A program made the position numbers and the translations under genes. This document shows positions 6,915 through 13,994 of a stretch of DNA of 27,768 bases, piece by piece. The notes under the pieces were generated by a model that worked only from the letters and a program-made list of their open reading frames with translations, did not search any database and was not told the DNA's origin. Positions within the stretch are counted from its first letter, which is position 1; every line of letters begins with the position of its first letter. Location of the stretch: positions 1 to 27,768 of the forward strand of contig JADINB010000084.1 of NCBI GenBank assembly GCA_017694275.1, written 5' to 3'. Source of the DNA: Candidatus Egerieousia excrementavium (GTDB lineage Bacteria; Bacteroidota; Bacteroidia; Bacteroidales; UBA932).

Positions 6915-7700
6915 CTATTTCTCCTCCTCCTTTTGCTGTTCCCTTGTGAGAATCTCCTTTGCCAGGCTCAGATAGTTGTTTGAGCCGTTAGACATTGCAT
7001 CATACAGTATGACCGGCTTTCCGTGGCTCGGAGCCTCGCTGAGCCGTACGTTTCTTGTTATTATGGTCTGGAACACCATATCTGAGAAATGACGCCTTAC
7101 ATCTGCTACAACCTGGTTTGCAGATTTGAGCCTTGCATCGTGCATCGTAAGCAGAAAACCCTCGATTACCAGAGACGGGTTCAGCCTGCTCTTTACTATT
7201 TTAAGAGTGTTCAGGAGTTTGCCAAGCCCCTCCAGTGCAAAGAACTCGCATTGTACGGGAATGATAACCGAGTCTGAAGCCGTCAGCGAATTGATTGTTA
7301 TCAGACCCAGAGAGGGAGAGCAGTCAATGATGATATATTCATAATCATTTTTTATTGTCTCGATGGCCCTTTTGAAAATCGTCTCCCTTTCGGGAATCTT
7401 GAGCATCTCTATCTCTGCTCCCACAAGGTTGATGTGCGAGGGGGCCAGATCCATGTTCGCAGTCTCTGTCTTGAGTATTATATCCTTGAACGAGTGCTCT
7501 CCTATAAGCACTTCATAGAGGGTTTTGCCATCTTTTGAATCGGGATTGAAATTGAGCCCCGATGTGCTGTTTGCCTGCGGATCGGCATCAATCAGCAAAA
7601 CTTTCTTCTCCATCACTGCCAGCGACGCCGCCAGGTTTATGGCGGTGGTGGTTTTCCCTACTCCTCCCTTCTGATTAGCAATAGCTATAGTTTTTCCCAT
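6915..7700 (-). CDS. parA: Chromosome partitioning ATPase ParA (Soj family)
   Basis: Deviant Walker ATPase that binds DNA non-specifically as an ATP dimer and moves ParB-parS complexes. The 261-residue protein starts MGKTIAIANQ, with the deviant Walker A KGGVGKTTT at 11-19, the A' motif LLIDADPQANST at 35-46, Walker B YIIIDCSPS at 122-130, and the typical RLSEAPSHGKP segment at 219-229. It lacks the N-terminal DNA-binding domain of plasmid type Ia ParA, so it is a chromosomal Soj type. It is the first gene of the parA-parB-DUF5683-transglycosylase operon and is divergent from the lipid kinase gene. A candidate -7 element lies about 36 bases upstream. No perfect parS was found in the window. 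Confidence 0.97.
   Translation of the reverse strand: MGKTIAIANQKGGVGKTTTAINLAASLAVMEKKVLLIDADPQANSTSGLNFNPDSKDGKTLYEVLIGEHSFKDIILKTETANMDLAPSHINLVGAEIEMLKIPERETIFKRAIETIKNDYEYIIIDCSPSLGLITINSLTASDSVIIPVQCEFFALEGLGKLLNTLKIVKSRLNPSLVIEGFLLTMHDARLKSANQVVADVRRHFSDMVFQTIITRNVRLSEAPSHGKPVILYDAMSNGSNNYLSLAKEILTREQQKEEEK
6918..6931 (-). promoter_or_regulatory. Strong Shine-Dalgarno sequence for parB inside the parA 3' end
   Basis: On the minus strand the last codons of parA read AGGAGGAGGAGAAATAG directly before the parB ATG. The extended anti-16S-complementary run is notable because most starts in this window have little or no Shine-Dalgarno sequence, and it decides the parB start. It also encodes the acidic QKEEEK tail of ParA. 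Confidence 0.6.
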
Positions 7701-7735
7701 GCAGATATGTTTTGTGTATGTACAATGCTATCCTG

Positions 7736-7743
7736 CAAAAATA
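7736..7743 (-). promoter_or_regulatory. Candidate parA -7 element
   Basis: TATTTTTG on the minus strand (7743-7736) fits TAnnTTTG and would give a leader of about 30 bases for parA. I see no good TTTG at the expected -33 position near 7763-7766. Confidence 0.35.
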
Positions 7744-7773
7744 GCAAATCTTTTTTTAGCAGATAGTTTTTAT

Positions 7774-7781
7774 TACATTTG
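7774..7781 (+). promoter_or_regulatory. Candidate lipid kinase promoter -7 element
   Basis: TACATTTG fits TAnnTTTG. About 20 bases upstream lies a run of T (7751-7757) that partly matches the -33 TTTG. The predicted start near 7788 leaves about 32 bases before the TTG start codon. It faces the parA element across a 30-base gap, so the two promoters share upstream DNA. Confidence 0.45.
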
Positions 7782-7819
7782 CGGGCGTAAAAATATCAAC
7801 ATATAAACAATTTTACATT

Positions 7820-8788
7820 TTGGAAACGGAGAATCTCGCAAATGTTTGGCTTGTCATAGTGAATCCCAAGGCCGGCAGCGGCAAGGGGCTGAAAGACTGG
7901 CCTGTTATCTCCAATCAGATGTACAACAGCAACCTCAGTTTCACATGTGTCTTTACCGAACACAAGTATCACGCCGTGGAACTTACCGTAAAGGCTGTAA
8001 ACGACGGATTCAGGAATATAGTGGCAGTAGGCGGCGACGGTACAATTCACGAGGTTGTAAACGGTATATTCATCCAGAAGAAGGTTCCTACCACAGACAT
8101 ATCGCTGGCGGTAATACCTACCGGTACCGGCAATGACTGGATAAGGATGTTCGGCATTTCCAAGACCTATTCAGAAGCCGTAAGGTCGCTGGTGGAAAAA
8201 AAGACAGTCCTTCAAGATGTCGGCAAGGTCAGTTACTACCAGACCCGCGTAAACCATATCCGTTACATGGCCAACGTGTCGGGCCTGGGATATGACGCCG
8301 TTGTAAATCTCAAATATAACAAGATGAAGGATAACGGCCGTTACGGGAAATGGCTCTATCTGCTGTGTGCGCTTCAGACCTTTCTGGGATGCCGCTCAAA
8401 GAGATTTTCAATAAAGGCAGACGGACGCGATTTCTACAAGGGGCTTGTCTTTTCAGGTGCTGTCGGGATTGGGAAATACAACGGCGGAGGAATGCAGCAG
8501 ACTCCGTATGCCCTTTTCGACGACGGACTCATGGATATGACTGTCATCAGGAAAATGTCCAAGTTAAAGATAATGAGAAAATTCAAATGTCTCTATTCGG
8601 GCAACATATATGCAGTGCCGGGTGTCATGCACCTGCAGGCCAAAAAGATAGAGATAGAGACATGGCCTGAAAGCAGGATTGAGATAGACGGAGAAGCCGT
8701 GGGCAACTCTCCGTTCTGTTTTGAACTGGTTCCCCACGGCATCAGGGTCGTTGTCGGGCCAGGCTTTGTCGTGCCGGCCTCAATGTAA
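7820..8788 (+). CDS. Diacylglycerol/lipid kinase family protein
   Basis: Soluble or membrane-peripheral kinase of the DgkB/YegS family, which phosphorylates diacylglycerol or related lipids with ATP. The 322 residues include NPKAGSGKG (15-23), the nucleotide-binding AVGGDGTIHEVVNG (69-82), VIPTGTGNDWIRM (98-110), the acidic FDDGLMDM segment (233-240), and IEIDGEAVG (287-295). The first motif lies so close to the 5' end that the TTG at 7820 is the only sensible start; there is no in-frame ATG upstream and the next Met is at residue 34. In Gram-negative relatives substrates are lipid-head precursors recycled from envelope polymers; the exact lipid cannot be read here. It is convergent with alr, with 6 bp between stops. 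Confidence 0.9.
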   Translation: METENLANVWLVIVNPKAGSGKGLKDWPVISNQMYNSNLSFTCVFTEHKYHAVELTVKAVNDGFRNIVAVGGDGTIHEVVNGIFIQKKVPTTDISLAVIPTGTGNDWIRMFGISKTYSEAVRSLVEKKTVLQDVGKVSYYQTRVNHIRYMANVSGLGYDAVVNLKYNKMKDNGRYGKWLYLLCALQTFLGCRSKRFSIKADGRDFYKGLVFSGAVGIGKYNGGGMQQTPYALFDDGLMDMTVIRKMSKLKIMRKFKCLYSGNIYAVPGVMHLQAKKIEIETWPESRIEIDGEAVGNSPFCFELVPHGIRVVVGPGFVVPASM

Positions 8789-8794
8789 TGTCAT

Positions 8795-9910
8795 TTACTT
8801 GATTACCACTCTTTTTACCCGTTTGGCCACCGAGGTGAAGATTTCATAGGGAATTGTACCCAAAATGGCCGCAAGTTCGCTTGCATGGGGAGTCTCTCCA
8901 AATATCGTAACCGTATCTCCCACCTTTGCATCCACTCCTGTAATGTCTATCATGCACATGTCCATGCAGATGTTTCCAATAGTAGGTACAAGTTTGCCGT
9001 TGAGCAGGAATCTGGCATTCCCACGCCCCAGATGGCGGTCTATGCCGTCTGCATAGCCGAGCGGAAGGGTTGCGGTCTTTGTAATGCCCTCCGGATGCAG
9101 TTTGCCGTGCCTGCCGTAGCCCACCGTGCCGTCTGACGGTTGCAGCTCTTTAATCTGCAGTATCTTGCATCTTAAGGTTGCGGCTGGCTTGAGCATTTTG
9201 CTGTCTGTCGCACTTATGCCGTATATGCCTATGCCGAGCCTTACCATGTCGAACTGGTATTCGGTGAATCTCTCTATGCCGGCGGAATTGAGGATGTGGT
9301 GCAGCGGCCTGTAGTCCAGTATTGCATCGATTCTGGCTGCCATCTTGCTGTATAGCTCAATCTGGCCCAATGTAAAGCTGTCATGAATGGCCTCGTCTGA
9401 AGCTGCAAGGTGAGAATATACAGACTGCACCTTTATTCTGGGATGGCTTTTGAGAAAATCGAGCAGGGCTGGCAGTTCATGTTCCATGAACCCAAGCCTG
9501 TGCATTCCGGTGTCGAGCTTTATGTGAACAGGATAGTTCTCTATGCCGTTTTCTTCGAGCGTTCTGTTGAAAATCTCCAGAGACTCCAGATTGGGTATCC
9601 CCGGCTCAAGTGAGTTCCCGATAATCTCCCTGTAGTTGTCTGTCCCTGCAGTAAGGATTATGACAGGCCTCTTTATACCTCCCTTTTTGAGTTCTATTCC
9701 TTCAACAGGGTGGGCTACCGCAAAGTAATCTGCCCCTGCCTCTTCCATTATTCTGGCAAATTCAACGGCTCCGTGCCCGTAGGAGTTGGCCTTTATGAGA
9801 ATAAGCAGTTTTGTAGAGGGCTTTAGTTTAGACCTGAAGTAGTTGTAGTTGTGTATGCAGTTGGGATAACTGATCTCTAACTCTGCAAGTGTTCCGCATT
9901 TCTGTTCCAT
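8795..9910 (-). CDS. alr: Alanine racemase
   Basis: PLP enzyme that interconverts L- and D-alanine for peptidoglycan precursors. From the ATG at 9910 the protein has 371 residues, the usual size for the single-domain enzyme (a TTG at 9943 is the alternative). The PLP-binding lysine is Lys40 in LIKANSYGHGA. The C-terminal domain carries the second catalytic base region DGTVGYGRHGKL, LGIGIYGIS, LPLGYADG and the conserved NICMDMCMID. In many Bacteroidales a MurF-Alr fusion carries this activity; here the enzyme stands alone, with no MurF part. A -7-like element lies in the 75-bp gap after the epimerase gene, so it may be transcribed on its own as well as from the upstream envelope operon. Confidence 0.95.
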   Translation of the reverse strand: MEQKCGTLAELEISYPNCIHNYNYFRSKLKPSTKLLILIKANSYGHGAVEFARIMEEAGADYFAVAHPVEGIELKKGGIKRPVIILTAGTDNYREIIGNSLEPGIPNLESLEIFNRTLEENGIENYPVHIKLDTGMHRLGFMEHELPALLDFLKSHPRIKVQSVYSHLAASDEAIHDSFTLGQIELYSKMAARIDAILDYRPLHHILNSAGIERFTEYQFDMVRLGIGIYGISATDSKMLKPAATLRCKILQIKELQPSDGTVGYGRHGKLHPEGITKTATLPLGYADGIDRHLGRGNARFLLNGKLVPTIGNICMDMCMIDITGVDAKVGDTVTIFGETPHASELAAILGTIPYEIFTSVAKRVKRVVIK

Positions 9911-9940
9911 TTGTGTTTTCCGTTTTGTCAAAAATCTTTT

Positions 9941-9948
9941 CAAAGATA
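9941..9948 (-). promoter_or_regulatory. Candidate alr -7 element
   Basis: TATCTTTG on the minus strand fits TAnnTTTG and would start transcription roughly 24 bases before the alr ATG. No TTTG is visible at -33. The 75-bp gap, wider than any other in the run of genes from 15707 to 9986, supports a separate promoter. Confidence 0.3.
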
Positions 9949-9985
9949 TATGAAAAAACGGTTGCCTTGTATGCCTGATTGCAGA

Positions 9986-10948
9986 TTATTCAGGAATTTC
10001 ATAGAATTTGCAGTACCATTTGTAAAATTCCCGGATTCCCTTTTCCAGAGGCGTGCCGGGCTTGAAGCCAAAGTCCCGCTCCAGTTTTGAAGTGTCGGCG
10101 TATGTGGTATATACATCTCCCTGCTGCATCGGCACAAACTCCTTTATGGCCTGCCTGCCGGTAACTTTTTCTATCGTATGTATGAAATCCATAAGCTGTA
10201 CCGGTGAGCTGTTGCCAATGTTGTAGACTTTGCAGCTGCCCTTTTCCGGATTGCTTTCCAGAACTTTCACAACACCCTCCACTATGTCGTCGATGTAGCT
10301 GAAATCGCGGCTGAGGTTGCCGTTGTTGAAGATTCGTATCTTCTTGCCTTCGAGAATTGAACGCATGAAGAGGAACGGGGCCATGTCTGGCCTGCCCCAC
10401 GGGCCGTAAACGGTAAAGAACCTGAGCCCGGTTGTGGCCATTCCCCACTGGTGGCTGTAGACATGGGCTATCAGCTCATTCTCCTTTTTTGTGGCTGCAT
10501 AGAGGCTTTGTGGATTGTCTGTCCGGTCATCTTCTGAAAACGGCACTTTATTGTTGTTGCCGTAAATGCTGCTTGAACTTGCATAGACAAAATGCCGTAC
10601 TGAATGGAGCCTGCTCATTTCAATGATATTCGCAAAACCTACCACATTGGACTGTATGTAGGCCGACGGGTTTTCAAACGAATAGCGCACCCCCGCCTGT
10701 GCTGCAAGGTTGCAGACCAGGTCAAAGTCTTCATGCTCGAAAATCTCTTTCAGTTTGCCGGTGTCTGTAAGGTCGGCCTTATGGAAACGGAAATCTCCAA
10801 GTTCTTTCAGACGGCTGTATTTGAGATTGGTGTCGTAATATGAATTGATATTGTCGAGCCCTGTGACAGCATAGCCTTTTTCCATGAGCCTTCTGCTGAG
10901 GTGAAACCCTATGAATCCGGCAGCTCCGGTAACCAGTATTTTGTTCAT
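9986..10948 (-). CDS. UDP-glucuronate 4-epimerase (CapI/LspL type)
   Basis: Cytoplasmic short-chain dehydrogenase/reductase-type nucleotide-sugar epimerase, predicted to convert UDP-glucuronate to UDP-galacturonate. The 320 residues show the NAD-binding GAAGFIG (8-14), LAAQAGVRYSFENP (81-94), the catalytic SSSS segment (124-127), and the Tyr150-x3-Lys154 pair in YAATKKENE. Further segments are TTGLRFFTVYGPWGRPDMA, RDFSYIDDIVEGV and MQQGDVYTTYAD. These last segments are those I associate with the CapI/LspL group of UDP-glucuronate epimerases rather than GalE, which acts on UDP-glucose. It follows the ArnT-like gene by 12 bp in the same operon, which fits a role as sugar-donor supplier. The source of UDP-glucuronate (a UDP-glucose dehydrogenase) is not in the window. 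Confidence 0.85.
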   Translation of the reverse strand: MNKILVTGAAGFIGFHLSRRLMEKGYAVTGLDNINSYYDTNLKYSRLKELGDFRFHKADLTDTGKLKEIFEHEDFDLVCNLAAQAGVRYSFENPSAYIQSNVVGFANIIEMSRLHSVRHFVYASSSSIYGNNNKVPFSEDDRTDNPQSLYAATKKENELIAHVYSHQWGMATTGLRFFTVYGPWGRPDMAPFLFMRSILEGKKIRIFNNGNLSRDFSYIDDIVEGVVKVLESNPEKGSCKVYNIGNSSPVQLMDFIHTIEKVTGRQAIKEFVPMQQGDVYTTYADTSKLERDFGFKPGTPLEKGIREFYKWYCKFYEIPE

Positions 10949-10960
10949 GTCTTAGTATGA

Positions 10961-12592
10961 TTATTCAAACAACACTATTGTGCTCATTCCATACCTGTAA
11001 CTCTCCCTTCCCTCTACAGCCTTTGCCAGTTCGGGGTCTTTGGCTATGTGACGGCTCATGAGAAAGAGCACCGAGCCGTGGAGCGAGCCTATATCCTCCT
11101 TTCCAATCTCTTCGATTGCAAACTGCTCTATTTCCCGCCTGTCTGCACCTTCTTCACCGAGCATCTCCTTGAAATAGACGTCGAAATTCTCCGAAGTGTG
11201 GAAATTATAGTGTACGAACCGTGAAAACCCGTGTTCCTCTGCCTTTTCCAAGGCAACCTTGCATCCTTCCTTCATGCCTATGTACTTGTTGAAGGATGAA
11301 ATGGAGAGCGAAGCGGAAAAGATAAAGAGCAGCAGCGATATTGCAATGGCGTCTGTTGCCCTGAATATTCTGTTCCTGCAGAGCGACAATATTGCCGCCA
11401 CACCTCCTGCAAACAGTATGAGCGTATAACACCACAGGGGAGCCGCCAACTCTATTGCAGGCAGTGCAAAATGTTCCGAAATGGCTTTATAGAAGCATGA
11501 TGCGGCAAATATTGCCATGAAGACCGCTGCCGGCAAGGCAACCGAGGCCTTCAGTGCCCAGTTTGATTTCTTCACGATAACAGTTGCCGTAAAGAAAACA
11601 AGGAACGGAAAGGCCGGCAGCAGGTATATTTCCAGTTTGGAGCTGATAAGCGAAAGCATTACCAGAATGGTAAGGAAAATTGTAATGAAGAATCTCGACA
11701 GTGTGTTGTTCACCAGATGCTCCTTGTATGCCGTAATGATTGCCGCAAAGGCCAGAAGAGACCATGGGGCCAATGTGAACCAGTAGGTTACAAGGTAGTA
11801 ATAAATGGGTTTCTTATGGTGGAAGGCATCAACGGCCCTGTCTATGGTCTGGTGGAACAGCAGGTTGTTGAGATATTCGCTTCCCCCGTCGAGATATACT
11901 CCGGTAAACCAGAGGGCGCATAAGGCCAGAAGCACGGTCCAGCATCTCCAGCCAAGATATTTGCCTGTTGTGTTCAGCCGGCGGCTTATTGCCAGAAAGA
12001 CAATGATTGCAAGTAGCGGAAGCATAAGCCCTACAGGCCCTTTTGAAAAGAGTGCCAGGAAGATATAAAGCGGCAGGAGCCATTGCCTTCTGCGGTATAG
12101 CCGTGCTTGGCGCTCTGATCCCGGATCTGTGGAATTGTACTCGTACATTCTGTAAAAGGTGTAGAGTGCAAGCGTTATGAACATGGTCATGAGCATGTCC
12201 ATTCTGAGTACGATTATCGGTGCCAGGAAGAAGGCCGTTGTAAAGAGTATAAGCTGCGTGGAACAGTTCTCCCTTTCTGTAAGGGCGCGTCCGGTGAACT
12301 TGCCCACAATCCATGCCGTGACAAAGGCGGGAATTACAGAAAGCAGGGAAACATAGAACATTACATGTTTGCCAAAGATAATCTTTCCAAGCATTACAAA
12401 CCACAGATAGAGCGGCGGTTTGTCTGCATAGGGCGCTCCATGGTTATAGAAGGCGAAAATGTTGGAATTTTCTATGGCTTCGTCTGCTATGCTCAAATAT
12501 TTGAGTTCATTGTCTGCCGTAAAGTCCCTTAGAAGAAGGATGGGCAGAATTGCAATGAATATCAGGGCAAAGTAGATCCATTGTCTTTTCAT
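10961..12592 (-). CDS. ArnT-like membrane glycosyltransferase (GT39/GT83 family)
   Basis: Polytopic inner-membrane protein of 543 residues, predicted to move a sugar from a polyprenyl-phosphate donor to a periplasmic acceptor such as lipid A or LPS core. About 10-12 hydrophobic spans are visible, beginning with IYFALIFIAILPILLL. The first periplasmic loop has the acidic pair region FTADNELKYLSIADEA, followed by the family signature GAPYADKPPLYLWFV (about 52-66), matching ArnT proteins where the acidic loop is catalytic. The C-terminal soluble part is about 110 residues. It overlaps the LAB_N gene by ATGA, implying coupled translation, and precedes the UDP-glucuronate epimerase. Sugar and acceptor are inferred from neighbours only; protein O-mannosylation is a less likely alternative. 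Confidence 0.85.
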   Translation of the reverse strand: MKRQWIYFALIFIAILPILLLRDFTADNELKYLSIADEAIENSNIFAFYNHGAPYADKPPLYLWFVMLGKIIFGKHVMFYVSLLSVIPAFVTAWIVGKFTGRALTERENCSTQLILFTTAFFLAPIIVLRMDMLMTMFITLALYTFYRMYEYNSTDPGSERQARLYRRRQWLLPLYIFLALFSKGPVGLMLPLLAIIVFLAISRRLNTTGKYLGWRCWTVLLALCALWFTGVYLDGGSEYLNNLLFHQTIDRAVDAFHHKKPIYYYLVTYWFTLAPWSLLAFAAIITAYKEHLVNNTLSRFFITIFLTILVMLSLISSKLEIYLLPAFPFLVFFTATVIVKKSNWALKASVALPAAVFMAIFAASCFYKAISEHFALPAIELAAPLWCYTLILFAGGVAAILSLCRNRIFRATDAIAISLLLFIFSASLSISSFNKYIGMKEGCKVALEKAEEHGFSRFVHYNFHTSENFDVYFKEMLGEEGADRREIEQFAIEEIGKEDIGSLHGSVLFLMSRHIAKDPELAKAVEGRESYRYGMSTIVLFE

Positions 12593-13224
12593 TTACTTTT
12601 CCGGTTTGATTTGCTTTTGTGCAAAAGTATCAAATTTCTCGTATAAGATAAAAACCCGAACGACTGCCCCAGTATGAGAACCGGGTCGAGGCGGATGATT
12701 CCGTATGAGACTATGATGGTTGAGCCTGCAAGAGAGATTATCCAGAATCCTGCCGGAAGCAGTGACTCATGGTGTTTCTTGGAGTATGCGAACTGGTAGA
12801 CAAATCTGAGGGTAAATATTATCTGCCCCATAGAACCGTATATTACAAGCAGGGGCGGAATCTGCGCATTGTTGAGGCACTGCTCTACAAACTGCTGGAA
12901 ATCTGAGAGAATATAAGTGATTCCGGCAACCGGAGTGGCCACTATTACAAGTCTGAAGATATATGGTATTCTTTTCCAGATATCCTTTTCGTTCAGATTC
13001 CAGATATATACGTAATATGAAATTACCTGTCCGAGCATTATGGCGAAATCGTCTCTCAGAAAGCCGTAGATGAAGAGCATGTAGGAGGCTATGATGCTCA
13101 GTACCCAGAATATCGACGGGGAAACCACCCTCTTTGCCCTTTCAGACATTATCCACTGCACGAGAATCCTGGCTGAGAAGAGAGCCTGGGCCAGAAAACC
13201 TATGATATATACATATGCACTCAT
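12589..13224 (-). CDS. Membrane protein with two LAB_N (lipid A biosynthesis N-terminal) domains
   Basis: A 211-residue membrane protein made almost wholly of two copies of the LAB_N domain, which otherwise occurs at the N-terminus of some LpxB proteins. Copy 1 (about 8-77) and copy 2 (about 129-198) align over GQ or AQ, an Arg six residues later, a Gln four after that, a Pro-x2-Phe-Trp, Tyr-Gly, Arg-x-Asp, and ILGQ/IMLGQ, ending in Asn-Leu. Six to seven short membrane spans are likely. No enzymatic motif is known for the domain. The position between a GT2 and an ArnT-like enzyme, overlapping the latter by ATGA and 9 bp after the former, suggests it helps carry or flip the polyprenyl-phosphate sugar, as ArnE/ArnF do in the Arn pathway. 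That role is inference. Confidence 0.87.
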   Translation of the reverse strand: MSAYVYIIGFLAQALFSARILVQWIMSERAKRVVSPSIFWVLSIIASYMLFIYGFLRDDFAIMLGQVISYYVYIWNLNEKDIWKRIPYIFRLVIVATPVAGITYILSDFQQFVEQCLNNAQIPPLLVIYGSMGQIIFTLRFVYQFAYSKKHHESLLPAGFWIISLAGSTIIVSYGIIRLDPVLILGQSFGFLSYTRNLILLHKSKSNRKSK

Positions 13225-13233
13225 GCGGGTGGC

Positions 13234-13980
13234 TTAAGATTCTATGTTGCCGTTTGCCACGGTATAGTTTATATATCTTTTTTTCATCCACCTGTAGGCG
13301 AAGCAATCCTTGAAAGGGGATATGAGCCTGTTCCACAGGTTGTATTTGGAGACTCCGGCCTGACGGGGAAAGTGCCTTACCGCAATCTGCATCATTTTAC
13401 CCCCCTCCTGGAGCTGGATAAGCGCAGGGAAGAAGCGGTGCATGCCGTTGAACATGGGAATGCGTTTGGCATATTCCGTCTGGAATATCTTTAAGGGGCA
13501 GCCCGTGTCTATTGCGTTGTCGTGGGTCATCATTCTTCTGAAGCCGTTTGCGATTCTGGATTGCAGGTTCTTGAAGAAACTGTCTTTTCTGTTGGCTCTT
13601 ATGCCCATTACCAGAGGATACTTCTCCACATGTGGAAGCAGCAGGTTGAAATCTTCTGGAGCGGTCTGCAGGTCTGCATCTATGTAGCCTACATATTTTG
13701 ACCACGTGTTGTCGAATCCTGCCTTGAGCGCTCCGCTCAACCCGGTATTCCTTGCAAGGGATATATAGTAGAAATGTTCGTTCCTGCTGCAAATCTCCTT
13801 TACCATCTCAAGACCGTTGTCTTTGGAACCGTCGTTTATAAAGAGAACCGCAACAGAGGGGATTACAGCTTTTTTCAGATAATCTCCCAGAACCTTTTCC
13901 AATCTGTAAATGTTGTCCTCCTCATTGTAAAAGGGAACGAGGATGGTAAATGTGTATTGTGCCGTCTTGTTCATCTGCAT
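13234..13980 (-). CDS. Family 2 glycosyltransferase, polyprenyl-phosphate sugar synthase-like (DPM1/ArnC type)
   Basis: Predicted cytoplasmic-face enzyme that transfers a sugar from a nucleotide donor to a polyprenyl phosphate. The 248 residues form one GT-A domain: TILVPFYNEEDNI (12-24), LFINDGSKDNG (46-56), LARNTGLSGALKAGFD (75-90), and the metal-binding DAD at 101-103 within YIDADLQTAPED. The late HFPRQAGVSKYNLWNRL segment is typical of the DPM1/ArnC group. Unlike E. coli ArnC or GtrB there are no C-terminal membrane spans, so it may rely on the adjacent LAB_N protein for anchoring. The start may be the ATG at 13980 or the one at 13974, which has the better spacing to AAAGG. The 14-bp gap to the EptA-like gene and 9-bp gap to the LAB_N gene place it in the operon. 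Confidence 0.88.
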   Translation of the reverse strand: MQMNKTAQYTFTILVPFYNEEDNIYRLEKVLGDYLKKAVIPSVAVLFINDGSKDNGLEMVKEICSRNEHFYYISLARNTGLSGALKAGFDNTWSKYVGYIDADLQTAPEDFNLLLPHVEKYPLVMGIRANRKDSFFKNLQSRIANGFRRMMTHDNAIDTGCPLKIFQTEYAKRIPMFNGMHRFFPALIQLQEGGKMMQIAVRHFPRQAGVSKYNLWNRLISPFKDCFAYRWMKKRYINYTVANGNIES

Positions 13981-13994
13981 TGCCTTTCGAATCT

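Noticed and set aside
13703..13708. CACGTG cores at 13703, 20373 and 25709 as possible parS sites
   Set aside because: The flanking bases do not form the outer palindrome arms (TTT/AAA), and all three lie inside coding sequence.
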